NCBI GenBank assembly: GCA_904502075.1 | Contig: CAJGDL010000017.1 | Coordinates: 1-17,860 of the forward strand | Direction of reading: 5' to 3' | Length of the DNA: 17,860 nucleotides | From: an uncultured Alistipes sp. | Lineage (GTDB): Bacteria; Bacteroidota; Bacteroidia; Bacteroidales; Rikenellaceae | In this document: piece after piece, positions 1 through 6,047 of the stretch | How positions within the stretch are numbered: the stretch's first letter is position 1 | Layout: each line of letters starts with the position of its first letter | Made by a program: the position numbers and the translations under genes | The notes under the pieces: generated by a model | Told to the model about the DNA's origin: nothing | Database searches by the model: none | The model's input: the letters and a program-made list of their open reading frames with translations, nothing else

Positions 1-758
1 CAATCTTGTAGGGTCTCCAAAAACTCTCCACCCGTAAGATTTTGAATATCGGGAAAATCCATGCGAAAGCGCGGAATTTCGTAGATCCCCTGCTCCAACA
101 TGCAGCGTACCAGGGTGGCATTGAAGAGGATGCCCGAGTCGGCCTCCTGGCGTACCACCTCGTCCATGGAGCCGTACTCCACCTCGCCGTAACGCGCCAT
201 GTAGTCGGGATCGAGGGCCGGGCTGCGATCCGACCCTACGGGGGGAAGCTGGGCGCTGTCGCCCACCAAGATCAGCCGGCAGCGCTTGCCGCTACGCACA
301 TAGGTTACCAGGTCGTCGAGCAGGGCCCCCGAGCCGAAGAGTTGTCCCTCGCCCGAGGCATTGGCCAGCATCGAGGCCTCGTCGATGATGAAGACTGCAT
401 CCTGCTCTTTGTTCAGATCGAGCGAGAATTTCGACTCGTATTGGGCGTTGGTGCGCTCGCGGTAGATTCGTTTATGGATCGTGAGGGCCTTTTGGCGAGA
501 GTAGCGGGCAAGTACCTTGGCGGCACGACCGGTAGGTGCAAGTAGTATAGTTTTGATATTCAGTTCGTTGAGAGCTTCTACGAGGGCGGATATCAGCGTG
601 GTTTTACCCGTTCCTGCATAGCCATTGAGGACAAAGATTCGTGAAAAATCTTCGTCTGAAAGGAAATTTGCGAGTTGCTCAACGATTTTTTTTTGGCAAA
701 AAGTTGGTTTAAAACAAATTTTAGTGTAAATTTGGGTCGCAATATCCGTGTTAAGCAT
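1..758 (-). CDS. ATP-dependent RecD-like DNA helicase, N-terminal part (3' end outside window)
   Basis: SF1 helicase of the RecD/AAA_30 type, which would unwind DNA using ATP during repair or recombination. About 252 residues are visible. Walker A is GYAGTGKTT (residues 46-54), motif Ia is LLAPTGRAAKVL (about 72-83), Walker B is VFIIDEAS (about 122-129), and motif III reads LILVGDSAQLPPVGS. The reading frame runs open through base 1, so the C-terminal half lies outside the window. The ATG at 758 is chosen because it begins a normal short N-terminus before the helicase core. The frame also stays open upstream, so a longer start is not excluded. The gene is divergent from the rsmD operon. In Bacteroidota this helicase type often neighbours DUF3822 and rsmD, which fits. 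It lacks the RecBCD context, so the symbol is left blank. Confidence 0.87.
   Translation of the reverse strand, partial: MLNTDIATQIYTKICFKPTFCQKKIVEQLANFLSDEDFSRIFVLNGYAGTGKTTLISALVEALNELNIKTILLAPTGRAAKVLARYSRQKALTIHKRIYRERTNAQYESKFSLDLNKEQDAVFIIDEASMLANASGEGQLFGSGALLDDLVTYVRSGKRCRLILVGDSAQLPPVGSDRSPALDPDYMARYGEVEYGSMDEVVRQEADSGILFNATLVRCMLEQGIYEIPRFRMDFPDIQNLTGGEFLETLQD
704..734 (+). promoter_or_regulatory. candidate promoter for the 885-2634 operon
   Basis: A TTG at 704-706 is followed 20 nt later by TAAATTTG at 727-734, fitting the TTTG-N19/20-TAnnTTTG pattern. It lies inside the start of the divergent helicase gene and would give the plus-strand operon a leader of about 145 nt. The region is AT-rich, so a chance match is possible. 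Confidence 0.3.
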
Positions 759-849
759 AATAAACGGGTTAAAAGGGTGTAACTTAGGGCTTGCTTGCCG
801 GCGTTTGCCACACTCGGGCATTCGTCTTCCTTGTGGGCCTTCGTTACCA

Positions 850-857
850 CAAAGATA
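850..857 (-). promoter_or_regulatory. Bacteroidota -7 box for the RecD-like helicase gene
   Basis: Read on the minus strand, this is TATCTTTG, a perfect match to the TAnnTTTG -7 consensus of the Bacteroidota primary sigma factor. It would place the transcription start near 843, about 85 nt before the helicase ATG. No well-spaced -33 TTTG is present; the nearest is 23 nt away. Confidence 0.5.
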
Positions 858-884
858 GAAATACAAACTTAAAAAAATAACAAA

Positions 885-1526
885 ATGATTAAAAAACTTG
901 TTCAGGTGGTATTGGCCATCGTAATTTTGCTCCTCTGCTACAAGATTTACGACCAGATCTCGACCCCGATTCGCTTCGAGAAGGAGACCGCACAGCGTAA
1001 GGCTTTGGTAATCGAGCGCATCAAGGACATTCGTGCTGCTGAGCGTGCTTTCAAAACCAAGTATCAGCACTTTACCGGCGATTTCGACTCGCTGATCAAC
1101 TTCGTGTTGAACGAGGAGTTGGAGTTCGAGCGTAAGATCGTCGACGAGGATGACTCGGTAGGTTTGGCCCTGCTGAAGAAGGCCGGTAAGAAGAACATCG
1201 AGAAGTTCACGATGCCCGCCATCGATACCGTATTCGGTGCCAAGAAGCTCACTCCCGACCAGGTGAAGGAGTTGCGCTATGTGCCCTTTACCCACCACCA
1301 GCGCGAGTTTATTCTCGAGGCTGCCCAGCTCACCACGGGTTCGGGTGTGGTGGTTCCCGTTGTAGAGTGCCGCGTACCCTACAAACTCTTCCTCGATACG
1401 GTTACCTACCGCCAGGAGGTGATCAACCTGATCGACAACGAGGAGAACAACTTCAACCGCTATGCCGGTGTGAAGTTCGGTGATATCAACGCTGCTAACA
1501 ATGAGGCAGGTAACTGGGAGGACTAA
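885..1526 (+). CDS. membrane-anchored conserved protein of unknown function, pilin-like architecture
   Basis: 213 residues. Residues 2-20 form one hydrophobic N-terminal helix after MIKK, suggesting a single membrane anchor with the rest exported. The next stretch (about 30-70) is amphipathic and contains IRAAERAFKTKYQHFTGDFD. This layout (N-terminal helix, then a helix ending in a YxxFTGxFDSL turn) recalls type IV pilins and type II pseudopilins. The Gly-Phe/Glu5 prepilin-peptidase site is absent, so processing as a pilin is not supported. It is the first gene of a plus-strand operon, with 10 nt between its TAA and the DUF3822 start. The A-rich sequence before the ATG is normal for the phylum. 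I know no assigned function; similar proteins occur in other Bacteroidales by my recollection. Confidence 0.8.
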   Translation: MIKKLVQVVLAIVILLLCYKIYDQISTPIRFEKETAQRKALVIERIKDIRAAERAFKTKYQHFTGDFDSLINFVLNEELEFERKIVDEDDSVGLALLKKAGKKNIEKFTMPAIDTVFGAKKLTPDQVKELRYVPFTHHQREFILEAAQLTTGSGVVVPVVECRVPYKLFLDTVTYRQEVINLIDNEENNFNRYAGVKFGDINAANNEAGNWED

Positions 1527-1536
1527 TCCCGAAACC

Positions 1537-2094
1537 ATGCCCCAAAAGATGTCCATCCGCCTTTGGTCGGATGGACATTCTTTTCCCGGGGAGCAGCTCA
1601 AGGCCTTGCGTGAGCAGGTGGGGGAGGGGGGTGTCGAGATCGAACTCCTGAGCCCTCGCACCACCCTCGTTCCAGCGACCTGTTTTACTCCAGAGCAAGC
1701 CGAGAGCCTCCTCTCGCTTGCTGGGCAACCCTGCCGATATGATGAAACGGCGGTCTGGAGCGATGCCTGGGAAGGGATGGTGGCTGTTATGGCGATTGAT
1801 CGCGCAACCCTCGAGCAGTTGCCCAAGTCGGTGCGCTTCACCTCGCCGCTTCTCGCCCTGAAGAGCGACTCCCCGCAGTCTGTGCTCCTGGCCCGCTATG
1901 AGAATCTCCTATATGTAAAGGTGTGGGATATGCGCCTCCGCCTTGCCGAGGTGGTGCGTGTCGAGACCGACGAGGATCTGCTCTACTACCTTGCCCGCCT
2001 CGGAGAGGTGCTCCCCTTGCGTAGCTACTCACTTGTGGTGACAGGCGATGAGCCCCGGAAACTTCGAAAATTAGTAAAGAAATATTTTAAATAG
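1537..2094 (+). CDS. DUF3822 family protein
   Basis: 185 residues from the ATG at 1537 (an alternative ATG is at 1549). An upstream in-frame ATG at 1480 would overlap the previous gene by 47 nt and is not preferred. The N-terminus MSIRLWSDGHSF and the following region with LVP and F (about residues 40-50) match the DUF3822 pattern of Bacteroidota, a family related in fold to actin-like ATPases but without an established role. The protein has no signal peptide or membrane segment, so it is probably cytoplasmic. It lies 10 nt after the upstream membrane protein and 6 nt before rsmD. Genomic linkage to rsmD is a recurring feature of this family and supports the call. Its functional connection to rRNA methylation is unknown. 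Confidence 0.75.
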   Translation: MPQKMSIRLWSDGHSFPGEQLKALREQVGEGGVEIELLSPRTTLVPATCFTPEQAESLLSLAGQPCRYDETAVWSDAWEGMVAVMAIDRATLEQLPKSVRFTSPLLALKSDSPQSVLLARYENLLYVKVWDMRLRLAEVVRVETDEDLLYYLARLGEVLPLRSYSLVVTGDEPRKLRKLVKKYFK

Positions 2095-2100
2095 GCCGTT

Positions 2101-2634
2101 ATGCGTATTATTAGCGGACAATATAAGGGTCGTGCCATTACCCCGCCCCGCAACCTTCGGGCGCGTCCCACCACCGATTTCGCTAAGGAGAACCTCTTCA
2201 ATGTCCTCGGCAACCTGGTGGAGTTTGAGGCGTGCGATGTCCTCGACCTCTTCTCGGGAACGGGCTCCATCAGCTACGAGTTTGCGTCGCGTGGGGTGAA
2301 GAGCGTGACCTCGGTGGAGATCAATAGTGTGCACCACAACTTCATTCGCCAGACGGCCGCCTCGCTCGGCATAAAAAATCTCTTTGCCGTGAAGGCCAAC
2401 GCCTTTCTCTATCTGCGCTCCTGCCCCAAGCAGTTCGATATTGTCTTCTCGGATGCCCCCTATGATCTCGAGGGGGCAGAACAGGTCATCGACCTGGTTC
2501 TCGAGGGTGATTTGCTGCGCGAAGAGGGCTTTTTGGTCTTTGAACACTCCCGAGGCAAGGATTTTTCGGAACATCCAAAATTCTGGCAACAAAGAAGTTA
2601 CGGAAGTGTGCAATTTTCTTTCTTCAAAAAATGA
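2101..2634 (+). CDS. rsmD: 16S rRNA (guanine(966)-N(2))-methyltransferase RsmD
   Basis: 177 residues, the usual length for RsmD. It would methylate N2 of G966 in 16S rRNA using S-adenosylmethionine during 30S assembly. The N-terminal signature MRIISGQYKGRAITPP and RPTTDFAKENLFN (about 22-34) are typical. The SAM-binding loop is DLFSGTGSI (49-57), the acidic residue at the end of strand 2 is in SVEIN (71-75), and the catalytic motif is DAPY (118-121), where many relatives have D/N-P-P-Y. It is the last gene of the three-gene plus-strand operon. Only a short AT-rich gap separates it from the tRNA-Asp promoter. Confidence 0.95.
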   Translation: MRIISGQYKGRAITPPRNLRARPTTDFAKENLFNVLGNLVEFEACDVLDLFSGTGSISYEFASRGVKSVTSVEINSVHHNFIRQTAASLGIKNLFAVKANAFLYLRSCPKQFDIVFSDAPYDLEGAEQVIDLVLEGDLLREEGFLVFEHSRGKDFSEHPKFWQQRSYGSVQFSFFKK

Positions 2635-2642
2635 TGATTTTT

Positions 2643-2673
2643 TTTGTGAAGTAGAAAATTTGTATTATCTTTG
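2643..2673 (+). promoter_or_regulatory. strong Bacteroidota promoter of tRNA-Asp
   Basis: TTTG at 2643-2646, then 19 nt, then TATCTTTG at 2666-2673. This is an exact match to the published Bacteroidota consensus (TTTG, about 19 nt, TAnnTTTG). The transcription start would be near 2680, about 12 nt before the mature tRNA. Confidence 0.85.
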
Positions 2674-2691
2674 CACTCGCAATCAGCAAAC

Positions 2692-2768
2692 GGTGCGTTA
2701 GTTCAGCTGGTTAGAATACGTGCCTGTCACGCACGGGGTCAGGGGTTCGAGTCCCCTACGCACCGCCA
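2692..2768 (+). tRNA. tRNA-Asp (anticodon GUC)
   Basis: 77 nt with the CCA encoded in the DNA (2766-2768). The acceptor stem is GGTGCGT with ACGCACC, with G2765 as discriminator base. The anticodon stem is CGTGC/GCACG with loop CTGTCAC, giving anticodon GTC. The T arm is AGGGG TTCGAGT CCCCT. G in the D loop and the TTCGA of the T loop are intact. It carries its own promoter and terminator, so it is transcribed as a single-gene unit. Confidence 0.97.
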
Positions 2769-2799
2769 AAAGCAACCGAATTTTCGGTTGCTTTTTTTT
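2769..2799 (+). terminator. intrinsic terminator of tRNA-Asp
   Basis: A perfect stem AAAGCAACCGAA / TTCGGTTGCTTT with a very short loop, immediately followed by a run of T. It begins directly after the encoded CCA. Confidence 0.93.
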
Positions 2800-2897
2800 G
2801 TGCTTCGGGGACTCGTCAGCCGGTGGCGGCTCGGCCAAGCATGGGTGTTTGGTCGGCTTGAAAAGCAAGCGGCTTGCTCCGCAAGCGGTAAAAGCCA

Positions 2898-2941
2898 TGG
2901 CGATAAGTCCGAGTAAATAAATTTTCTCGTCCCTATCGCCA
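2898..2941. repeat. two-part inverted repeat
   Basis: Outer arms TGGCGATA (2898-2905) and TATCGCCA (2934-2941) are perfect complements. Inner arms CGAG (2910-2913) and CTCG (2926-2929) extend the hairpin across a 4x4 internal loop, with an AT-rich 12-nt terminal loop. Confidence 0.6.
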
Positions 2942-3102
2942 CATCTTTTAGGCCCTTGGCCTTTTGCTTGCTTTCCAATCCTCCTATCGCCCTTTTGGCG
3001 CTCGCCTGCGGCGGCCGGTCGAGTCCCGTGGGCATGGGATTGTGTCGTGCATTTGAGGAGTATCTGAAAAGTCAAATACTGAAAATTTTGGAGAGGAGAT
3101 AA

Positions 3103-3149
3103 AGGTTCACTACGATGTCGGGCAAGCCCGACATCGTAGTGAGAAACCT
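3103..3149. repeat. 17-bp perfect inverted repeat, 2-nt loop
   Basis: The arms at 3107-3123 and 3126-3142 are perfectly complementary (left arm begins TCACTACGATG) around the dinucleotide AA. AGGT (3103-3106) and ACCT (3146-3149) extend the stem after a 3-nt bulge. There is no T-run on either side, so it is not a standard intrinsic terminator. Confidence 0.85.
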
Positions 3150-3177
3150 CGTCATTGCGAACTTTTACATTTTAACG

Positions 3178-3290
3178 GTTGTCGGAAAGCGAAAAGATCT
3201 CAGGCAAAAGTGTGGCAATCTACCGCTTAACCGAAGCGGGGGATTGCCCCAAACCGCCTTGTCGTCCGGGCGGTTAAGCGATTCGGCAAC
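3178..3290. repeat. three-way-junction-like structured element
   Basis: A closing stem pairs 3178-3186 with 3282-3290 (9 pairs, two of them G-T). Inside it, GGCAATC (3214-3220) pairs with GATTGCC (3242-3248), enclosing CCGCTT (3223-3228) with AAGCGG (3234-3239). A second arm pairs AACCGCC (3252-3258) with GGCGGTT (3269-3275). An alternative long-range pairing of 3224-3233 (CGCTTAACCG) with 3271-3280 is also perfect over 10 bp. The word GTCATTGCGA at 3151-3160 just upstream, together with GGCAATC, resembles interspersed repeats I recall from other bacterial genomes. It could be a structured RNA or a repeat relic. Confidence 0.5.
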
Positions 3291-3307
3291 TCCTTGATAA
3301 TCGGAAG

Positions 3308-3383
3308 ATCCCCACGAATTTTCATGCGAAGACACCGCGCAATACAAGGCCCTAAAATGAAAATTCTCGGGATGACGCGGTGT
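3308..3383. repeat. interleaved pair of inverted repeats
   Basis: First pair: ATCCC plus GAATTTTCAT (3308-3312, 3316-3325) with ATGAAAATTC plus GGGAT (3357-3366, 3369-3373), broken by a 3/2 internal loop. Second pair: ACACCGCG (3332-3339) with CGCGGTGT (3376-3383). The arms alternate A-B-A'-B'. Only 2 nt separate A' from B', too short to span the A stem in a full H-type pseudoknot. The two stems are therefore more likely alternatives. Confidence 0.65.
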
Positions 3384-3428
3384 GTATAGGAGGGGATATG
3401 TGCAAAAGCACATATCCCCTCCTATACA
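3383..3428. repeat. 21-bp perfect inverted repeat, AAAA loop
   Basis: Arms 3383-3403 and 3408-3428 are exact complements (left arm begins TGTATAGGAGGGG) around loop AAAA (3404-3407). No T-run follows on either strand. Its first base is the last base of the preceding repeat, so the two abut. A 12-bp palindrome CCGAAATTTCGG follows at 3438-3449. Confidence 0.88.
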
Positions 3429-3460
3429 TTACTCTCCCCGAAATTTCGGATAATCCATAA

Positions 3461-3506
3461 ACTCCTCCCCGAAGTTAGGGGAGGTGGTGCGGAGCACCGG
3501 AGGAGT
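3461..3506. repeat. cloverleaf-like palindromic repeat
   Basis: Outer arms ACTCCTCC (3461-3468) and GGAGGAGT (3499-3506) enclose GGTGC GGA GCACC (3486-3498). CTCCCC (3465-3470) can alternatively pair with GGGGAG (3478-3483). The shape resembles short palindromic intergenic repeats found in many copies in other bacterial genomes. It lies 17 nt past the end of the M15 gene and might stop its transcript, although there is no T-run. Confidence 0.7.
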
Positions 3507-3523
3507 GAGTATATGAAATGGGG

Positions 3524-4243
3524 TTACCGTTCGAAATGCTGGTAGTCTTTCAAGGAGTGCCAATCGCCACCCCAGGTGAATCCGTAGGCTTTGAAGAGGC
3601 GGCAACAGAGGTCATCGGCTGTGATCTTGTAGGGGAATTTTTTCGAGCGATCCACATAAGGGGTTGCTTCGGGGGGCTCCACCCGAAGTCGATCTCCCAC
3701 CTTTTTTACATAGGGGTTGTAGCGTGGATTGATATCCACGGCACGCCCGAGGCTGTGCTTGGAGAGCTTCGAGGAACCCACCATGCGGCGGAAGTTAAAG
3801 GCCGAGCTGTTGTTGTCGGCCATCGAGCGACCGTCGTCGGCTCCGTAAGCATCGACGAGCACCATGCGTTCGATGGGGTAGCGTGCCTCGTAGAGTTGGC
3901 GGAAGATGGCCAAGAGATCCTCCGCAAGAGAGGCATGGCAGACCAACTCCCCGCGAAGCGTCTCTCCGGATTGGTTGCAATGGAGCACCTTCAGGTAGCG
4001 TAGCTCCTCGCGCGGCACGGTGCAGTCGGCCTTGAAGGAGAGACTCCACATCCGCCCGAAGAGGGGATCGGAGAGGGGTTCGGCCACGAAGAAGGCTTCG
4101 ATTCCCTGCTGTGCGATCTCCTCCACGGAGAGGATCTCTCCGGCGGGCCACTCCTCGAGAGGGAGCCATCCCTCGCTCCGTTGAGCCGAGGCGGGAAATC
4201 CGCAGAGGAGTGTGAGGGCGATAAGCAGCGTAGAGAGTTTCAT
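3524..4243 (-). CDS. secreted M15-family metallopeptidase (VanY_2/Peptidase_M15_4-like)
   Basis: 239 residues. An N-terminal signal peptide (about 1-20, ending ASAQ) directs it to the periplasm. The C-terminal half is an M15 zinc peptidase, the family that cleaves peptidoglycan stem peptides (D,D-carboxypeptidase or L-Ala-D-Glu endopeptidase types). SKHSLGRAVDINP holds the first two zinc ligands, His163 and Asp170. GGDWHSLKDYQHFE at the C-terminus supplies the third ligand, His236 (in HFE), and the catalytic acidic residue. The exact bond cleaved cannot be read from the sequence. The ATG at 4243 gives a clean signal peptide. It is 31 nt downstream of the GH20 gene and probably co-transcribed, which would pair a sugar-cleaving with a peptide-cleaving envelope enzyme. 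Confidence 0.88.
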   Translation of the reverse strand: MKLSTLLIALTLLCGFPASAQRSEGWLPLEEWPAGEILSVEEIAQQGIEAFFVAEPLSDPLFGRMWSLSFKADCTVPREELRYLKVLHCNQSGETLRGELVCHASLAEDLLAIFRQLYEARYPIERMVLVDAYGADDGRSMADNNSSAFNFRRMVGSSKLSKHSLGRAVDINPRYNPYVKKVGDRLRVEPPEATPYVDRSKKFPYKITADDLCCRLFKAYGFTWGGDWHSLKDYQHFER

Positions 4244-4274
4244 GGTTCAAGTCGAAACTGCATATTGAAAGGGG

Positions 4275-5861
4275 TTACTCGCGCCCCTTGAAGTAGTAGG
4301 GGGCGTAGTTCCAGCCACAAGCCTCATAGAATTTACGCAGCTGCTCCATGCGGGGACGAATGCTCTTTTCGTTGCGACGCTCCGTGGCCCACTGCACCTC
4401 CGAAAGGGCAGCCAGGCGAGGCAGGAGTTTCATCTCCACATGGCGCATATCGAGGATATACTCTGTCCAGAGGTTGCACTGCACCCCGAGGATGTACTTC
4501 TTCTCCTCTTCGTTCAACCCCTTATAGGGATCCCATGCATAGACCTTTTCGAAGGAGACATGGCCTCCGATCTGAAGCCCCTCGCCCTCCTGGCTCTTGG
4601 TTTGGTAGAAGTCGAAGGAGCAAGGCTCCATAGGGGTCATCACTACCTGGTTGCCACGCTTGGCGGCGGTGATACCCCCCTCCGTACCGCGCCACGACAT
4701 CACCGTGGCCGTGGGGGTAACGCCACACTCCAGGATCTCGTCCCAGCCAATCAGGCGACGACCGTAGCCGTTCAGGAACTTTTCGATGCGTTCGATCAGG
4801 TAGCCTTGCAGTTGGTTCTCGCTCTTCAGGCCGAGGGCCTCCATGCGGGCCTGGCAATGCTCGCAGACCTTCCAGCGCTCCTTCGGGCACTCGTCGCCAC
4901 CGATGTGGATCAGCTCCGAGGGGAAGAGGGCGACAATCTCGCTGAGTACCGTCTCCAGGAATTGGTAGGTGCTCTCTTTGCCTCCGCACATCACCTCGGG
5001 GGTTACGCCCCATTGGGTCCATACCTCCACTTGTTGCTCCTCGCATCCGAGCCAAGGAAGGGCGTGGAGCGCCGCCTGGGCGTGGCCCGGCATCTCGAAT
5101 TCGGGGATGATCGTGATGTAGCGTTTTGCGGCGTAGTCCACCACCTCGCGAATCTGCTCCTGGGTGTAGTAGCCGCCGTAGGGGATGCCGTCGAACCCTT
5201 CGGGACGGTGGCAGTGGCCGATCAGGGTCTCCTTGCGCATGGAGCCCTTCTCGGTGAGTTCGGGATAGGCCTTGATCTCGATGCGCCACCCCTGGTCGTC
5301 GGTTAGGTGCCAATGGAGGCGGTTGAGTTTGTGGGCCGCGAGGATGTCGATGTAGCGCTTCACCTCCTCAACCGTGAAGAAGTGGCGGCAGACATCGAAG
5401 TGGGCCCCGCGGTAGGCAAAGTTCGGGGCATCGAGAATCTCCCCGCAGGGGATGCACCCCTCGTAGGTGTGGATCAGTTGGCGAAGGCTCTGCAGGCCGT
5501 AGAAGATCCCCGCCTCGGAGCCTCCCGAGATGCAAATTCCCTTTTTGGTGGTGGTCATCTTATACCCCTCGGCCTCCAATGTGGGGTCGATGCTCAGGCG
5601 GATTCCCTCCCCCCGAGTCGTGATGGTCATCGGTTTTTTCTGCCCGAAGAGGGGCATCATCTGCTCGGCAAAGATGCGGGCCGGGTTTTCATCGCCCGAC
5701 TCCACGATCAGCGGGGTCTTGGCCGTCACCTTGAAAACACCTCCGGAGAGTACGGTGGAGAGGGGTTGGGGTACCAAGAGCAACTCCTCGGCATGCACGG
5801 TGCCGGCGAGCATCAGAAGAGCCATCGCCCCAAGAGCGATGCGGGAAAGGAACTTTTTCAT
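4275..5861 (-). CDS. secreted beta-N-acetylhexosaminidase, glycoside hydrolase family 20
   Basis: 528 residues from MKKFLS. This start is preferred over an in-frame ATG 27 nt upstream because it begins a clean type I signal peptide (1-24, ending VHA). It would release terminal GlcNAc/GalNAc from glycans in the periplasm or outside the cell. Residues about 25-148 are the small GH20b domain. The (beta/alpha)8 catalytic domain follows (about 150-490), with HWHLTDDQGWRIE (183-195), PEFEMPGHAQAA (253-264) and the catalytic pair D323-E324 in IHIGGDE. The tryptophans expected in the pocket occur in MSWRGTEGG (388-396) and NLWTEY (463-468). There is no lipobox. It is the first gene of a two-gene unit with the M15 peptidase. 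Substrate could be host mucin or peptidoglycan fragments; the context does not decide. Confidence 0.95.
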   Translation of the reverse strand: MKKFLSRIALGAMALLMLAGTVHAEELLLVPQPLSTVLSGGVFKVTAKTPLIVESGDENPARIFAEQMMPLFGQKKPMTITTRGEGIRLSIDPTLEAEGYKMTTTKKGICISGGSEAGIFYGLQSLRQLIHTYEGCIPCGEILDAPNFAYRGAHFDVCRHFFTVEEVKRYIDILAAHKLNRLHWHLTDDQGWRIEIKAYPELTEKGSMRKETLIGHCHRPEGFDGIPYGGYYTQEQIREVVDYAAKRYITIIPEFEMPGHAQAALHALPWLGCEEQQVEVWTQWGVTPEVMCGGKESTYQFLETVLSEIVALFPSELIHIGGDECPKERWKVCEHCQARMEALGLKSENQLQGYLIERIEKFLNGYGRRLIGWDEILECGVTPTATVMSWRGTEGGITAAKRGNQVVMTPMEPCSFDFYQTKSQEGEGLQIGGHVSFEKVYAWDPYKGLNEEEKKYILGVQCNLWTEYILDMRHVEMKLLPRLAALSEVQWATERRNEKSIRPRMEQLRKFYEACGWNYAPYYFKGRE

Positions 5862-5885
5862 GTGTGTAAGTTTTTCGTGTCTATA

Positions 5886-5893
5886 CAAAGATA
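5886..5893 (-). promoter_or_regulatory. -7 box for the GH20-M15 unit
   Basis: Minus-strand TATCTTTG, a perfect TAnnTTTG match, 24 nt before the chosen ATG at 5861. No good -33 TTTG is visible. A start site near 5880 would leave a leader of about 18 nt. It also lies downstream of most of the longer alternative reading frame start at 5888, which supports the 5861 start. Confidence 0.65.
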
Positions 5894-5966
5894 CGCTTTA
5901 TTTGCCGAATTTTACGCTTTGCGCACAATTTTTATACGGTGGAGGCCGAAGGTTTTCTTTTTTTCG

Positions 5967-5974
5967 TATCTTTG
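5967..5974 (+). promoter_or_regulatory. -7 box for the small lipoprotein gene
   Basis: Plus-strand TATCTTTG, a perfect match to TAnnTTTG, about 70 nt upstream of the ATG at 6048. A T-rich run precedes it, but no -33 TTTG is at the expected distance. It is divergent from the GH20 promoter, with about 75 bp between the two boxes. Confidence 0.6.
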
Positions 5975-6047
5975 GAGTTGTAAAGTGCAGGTTTATGAAG
6001 GCGCTTGATAACCAAAACTGAAAACTAACCAATAAATTATTTCCGTT

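Larger units (their letters stand above)
2800..3523. other. gene-free, palindrome-rich intergenic island (724 bp)
   Basis: No convincing protein gene lies here on either strand. Open frames that cross it either run antisense through the tRNA or are short and without recognisable motifs or ribosome-binding context. It instead contains at least seven inverted repeats, several with 17-21 bp perfect arms (listed separately), concentrated at 2898-2941 and 3103-3506. It lies between the tRNA-Asp terminator and the 3' end of the M15 peptidase gene. No integrase, insertion-sequence ends or duplicated tRNA 3' end was found. Confidence 0.75.

Noticed and set aside
2692..3030. Possible integration site at tRNA-Asp, with TCGAGTCCC repeated near 3018-3026
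   Set aside because: Only 9 nt are shared with the T arm and no integrase or longer duplicated tRNA end is present, so an att site is not supported.
2698..3075. 125-codon minus-strand frame covering the tRNA
   Set aside because: Its C-terminus is the antisense translation of tRNA-Asp (RRGLEPLTPCVTGTYSNQLN), a well-known type of spurious annotation.
3308..3383. H-type pseudoknot from the interleaved repeats
   Set aside because: The loop that would cross the 15-pair stem is only 2 nt, too short; the two stems are better seen as alternatives.
4440..5306. 288-codon open frame opposite the GH20 gene
   Set aside because: It is antisense to an intact glycoside hydrolase with a conserved active site and has no supporting motif.
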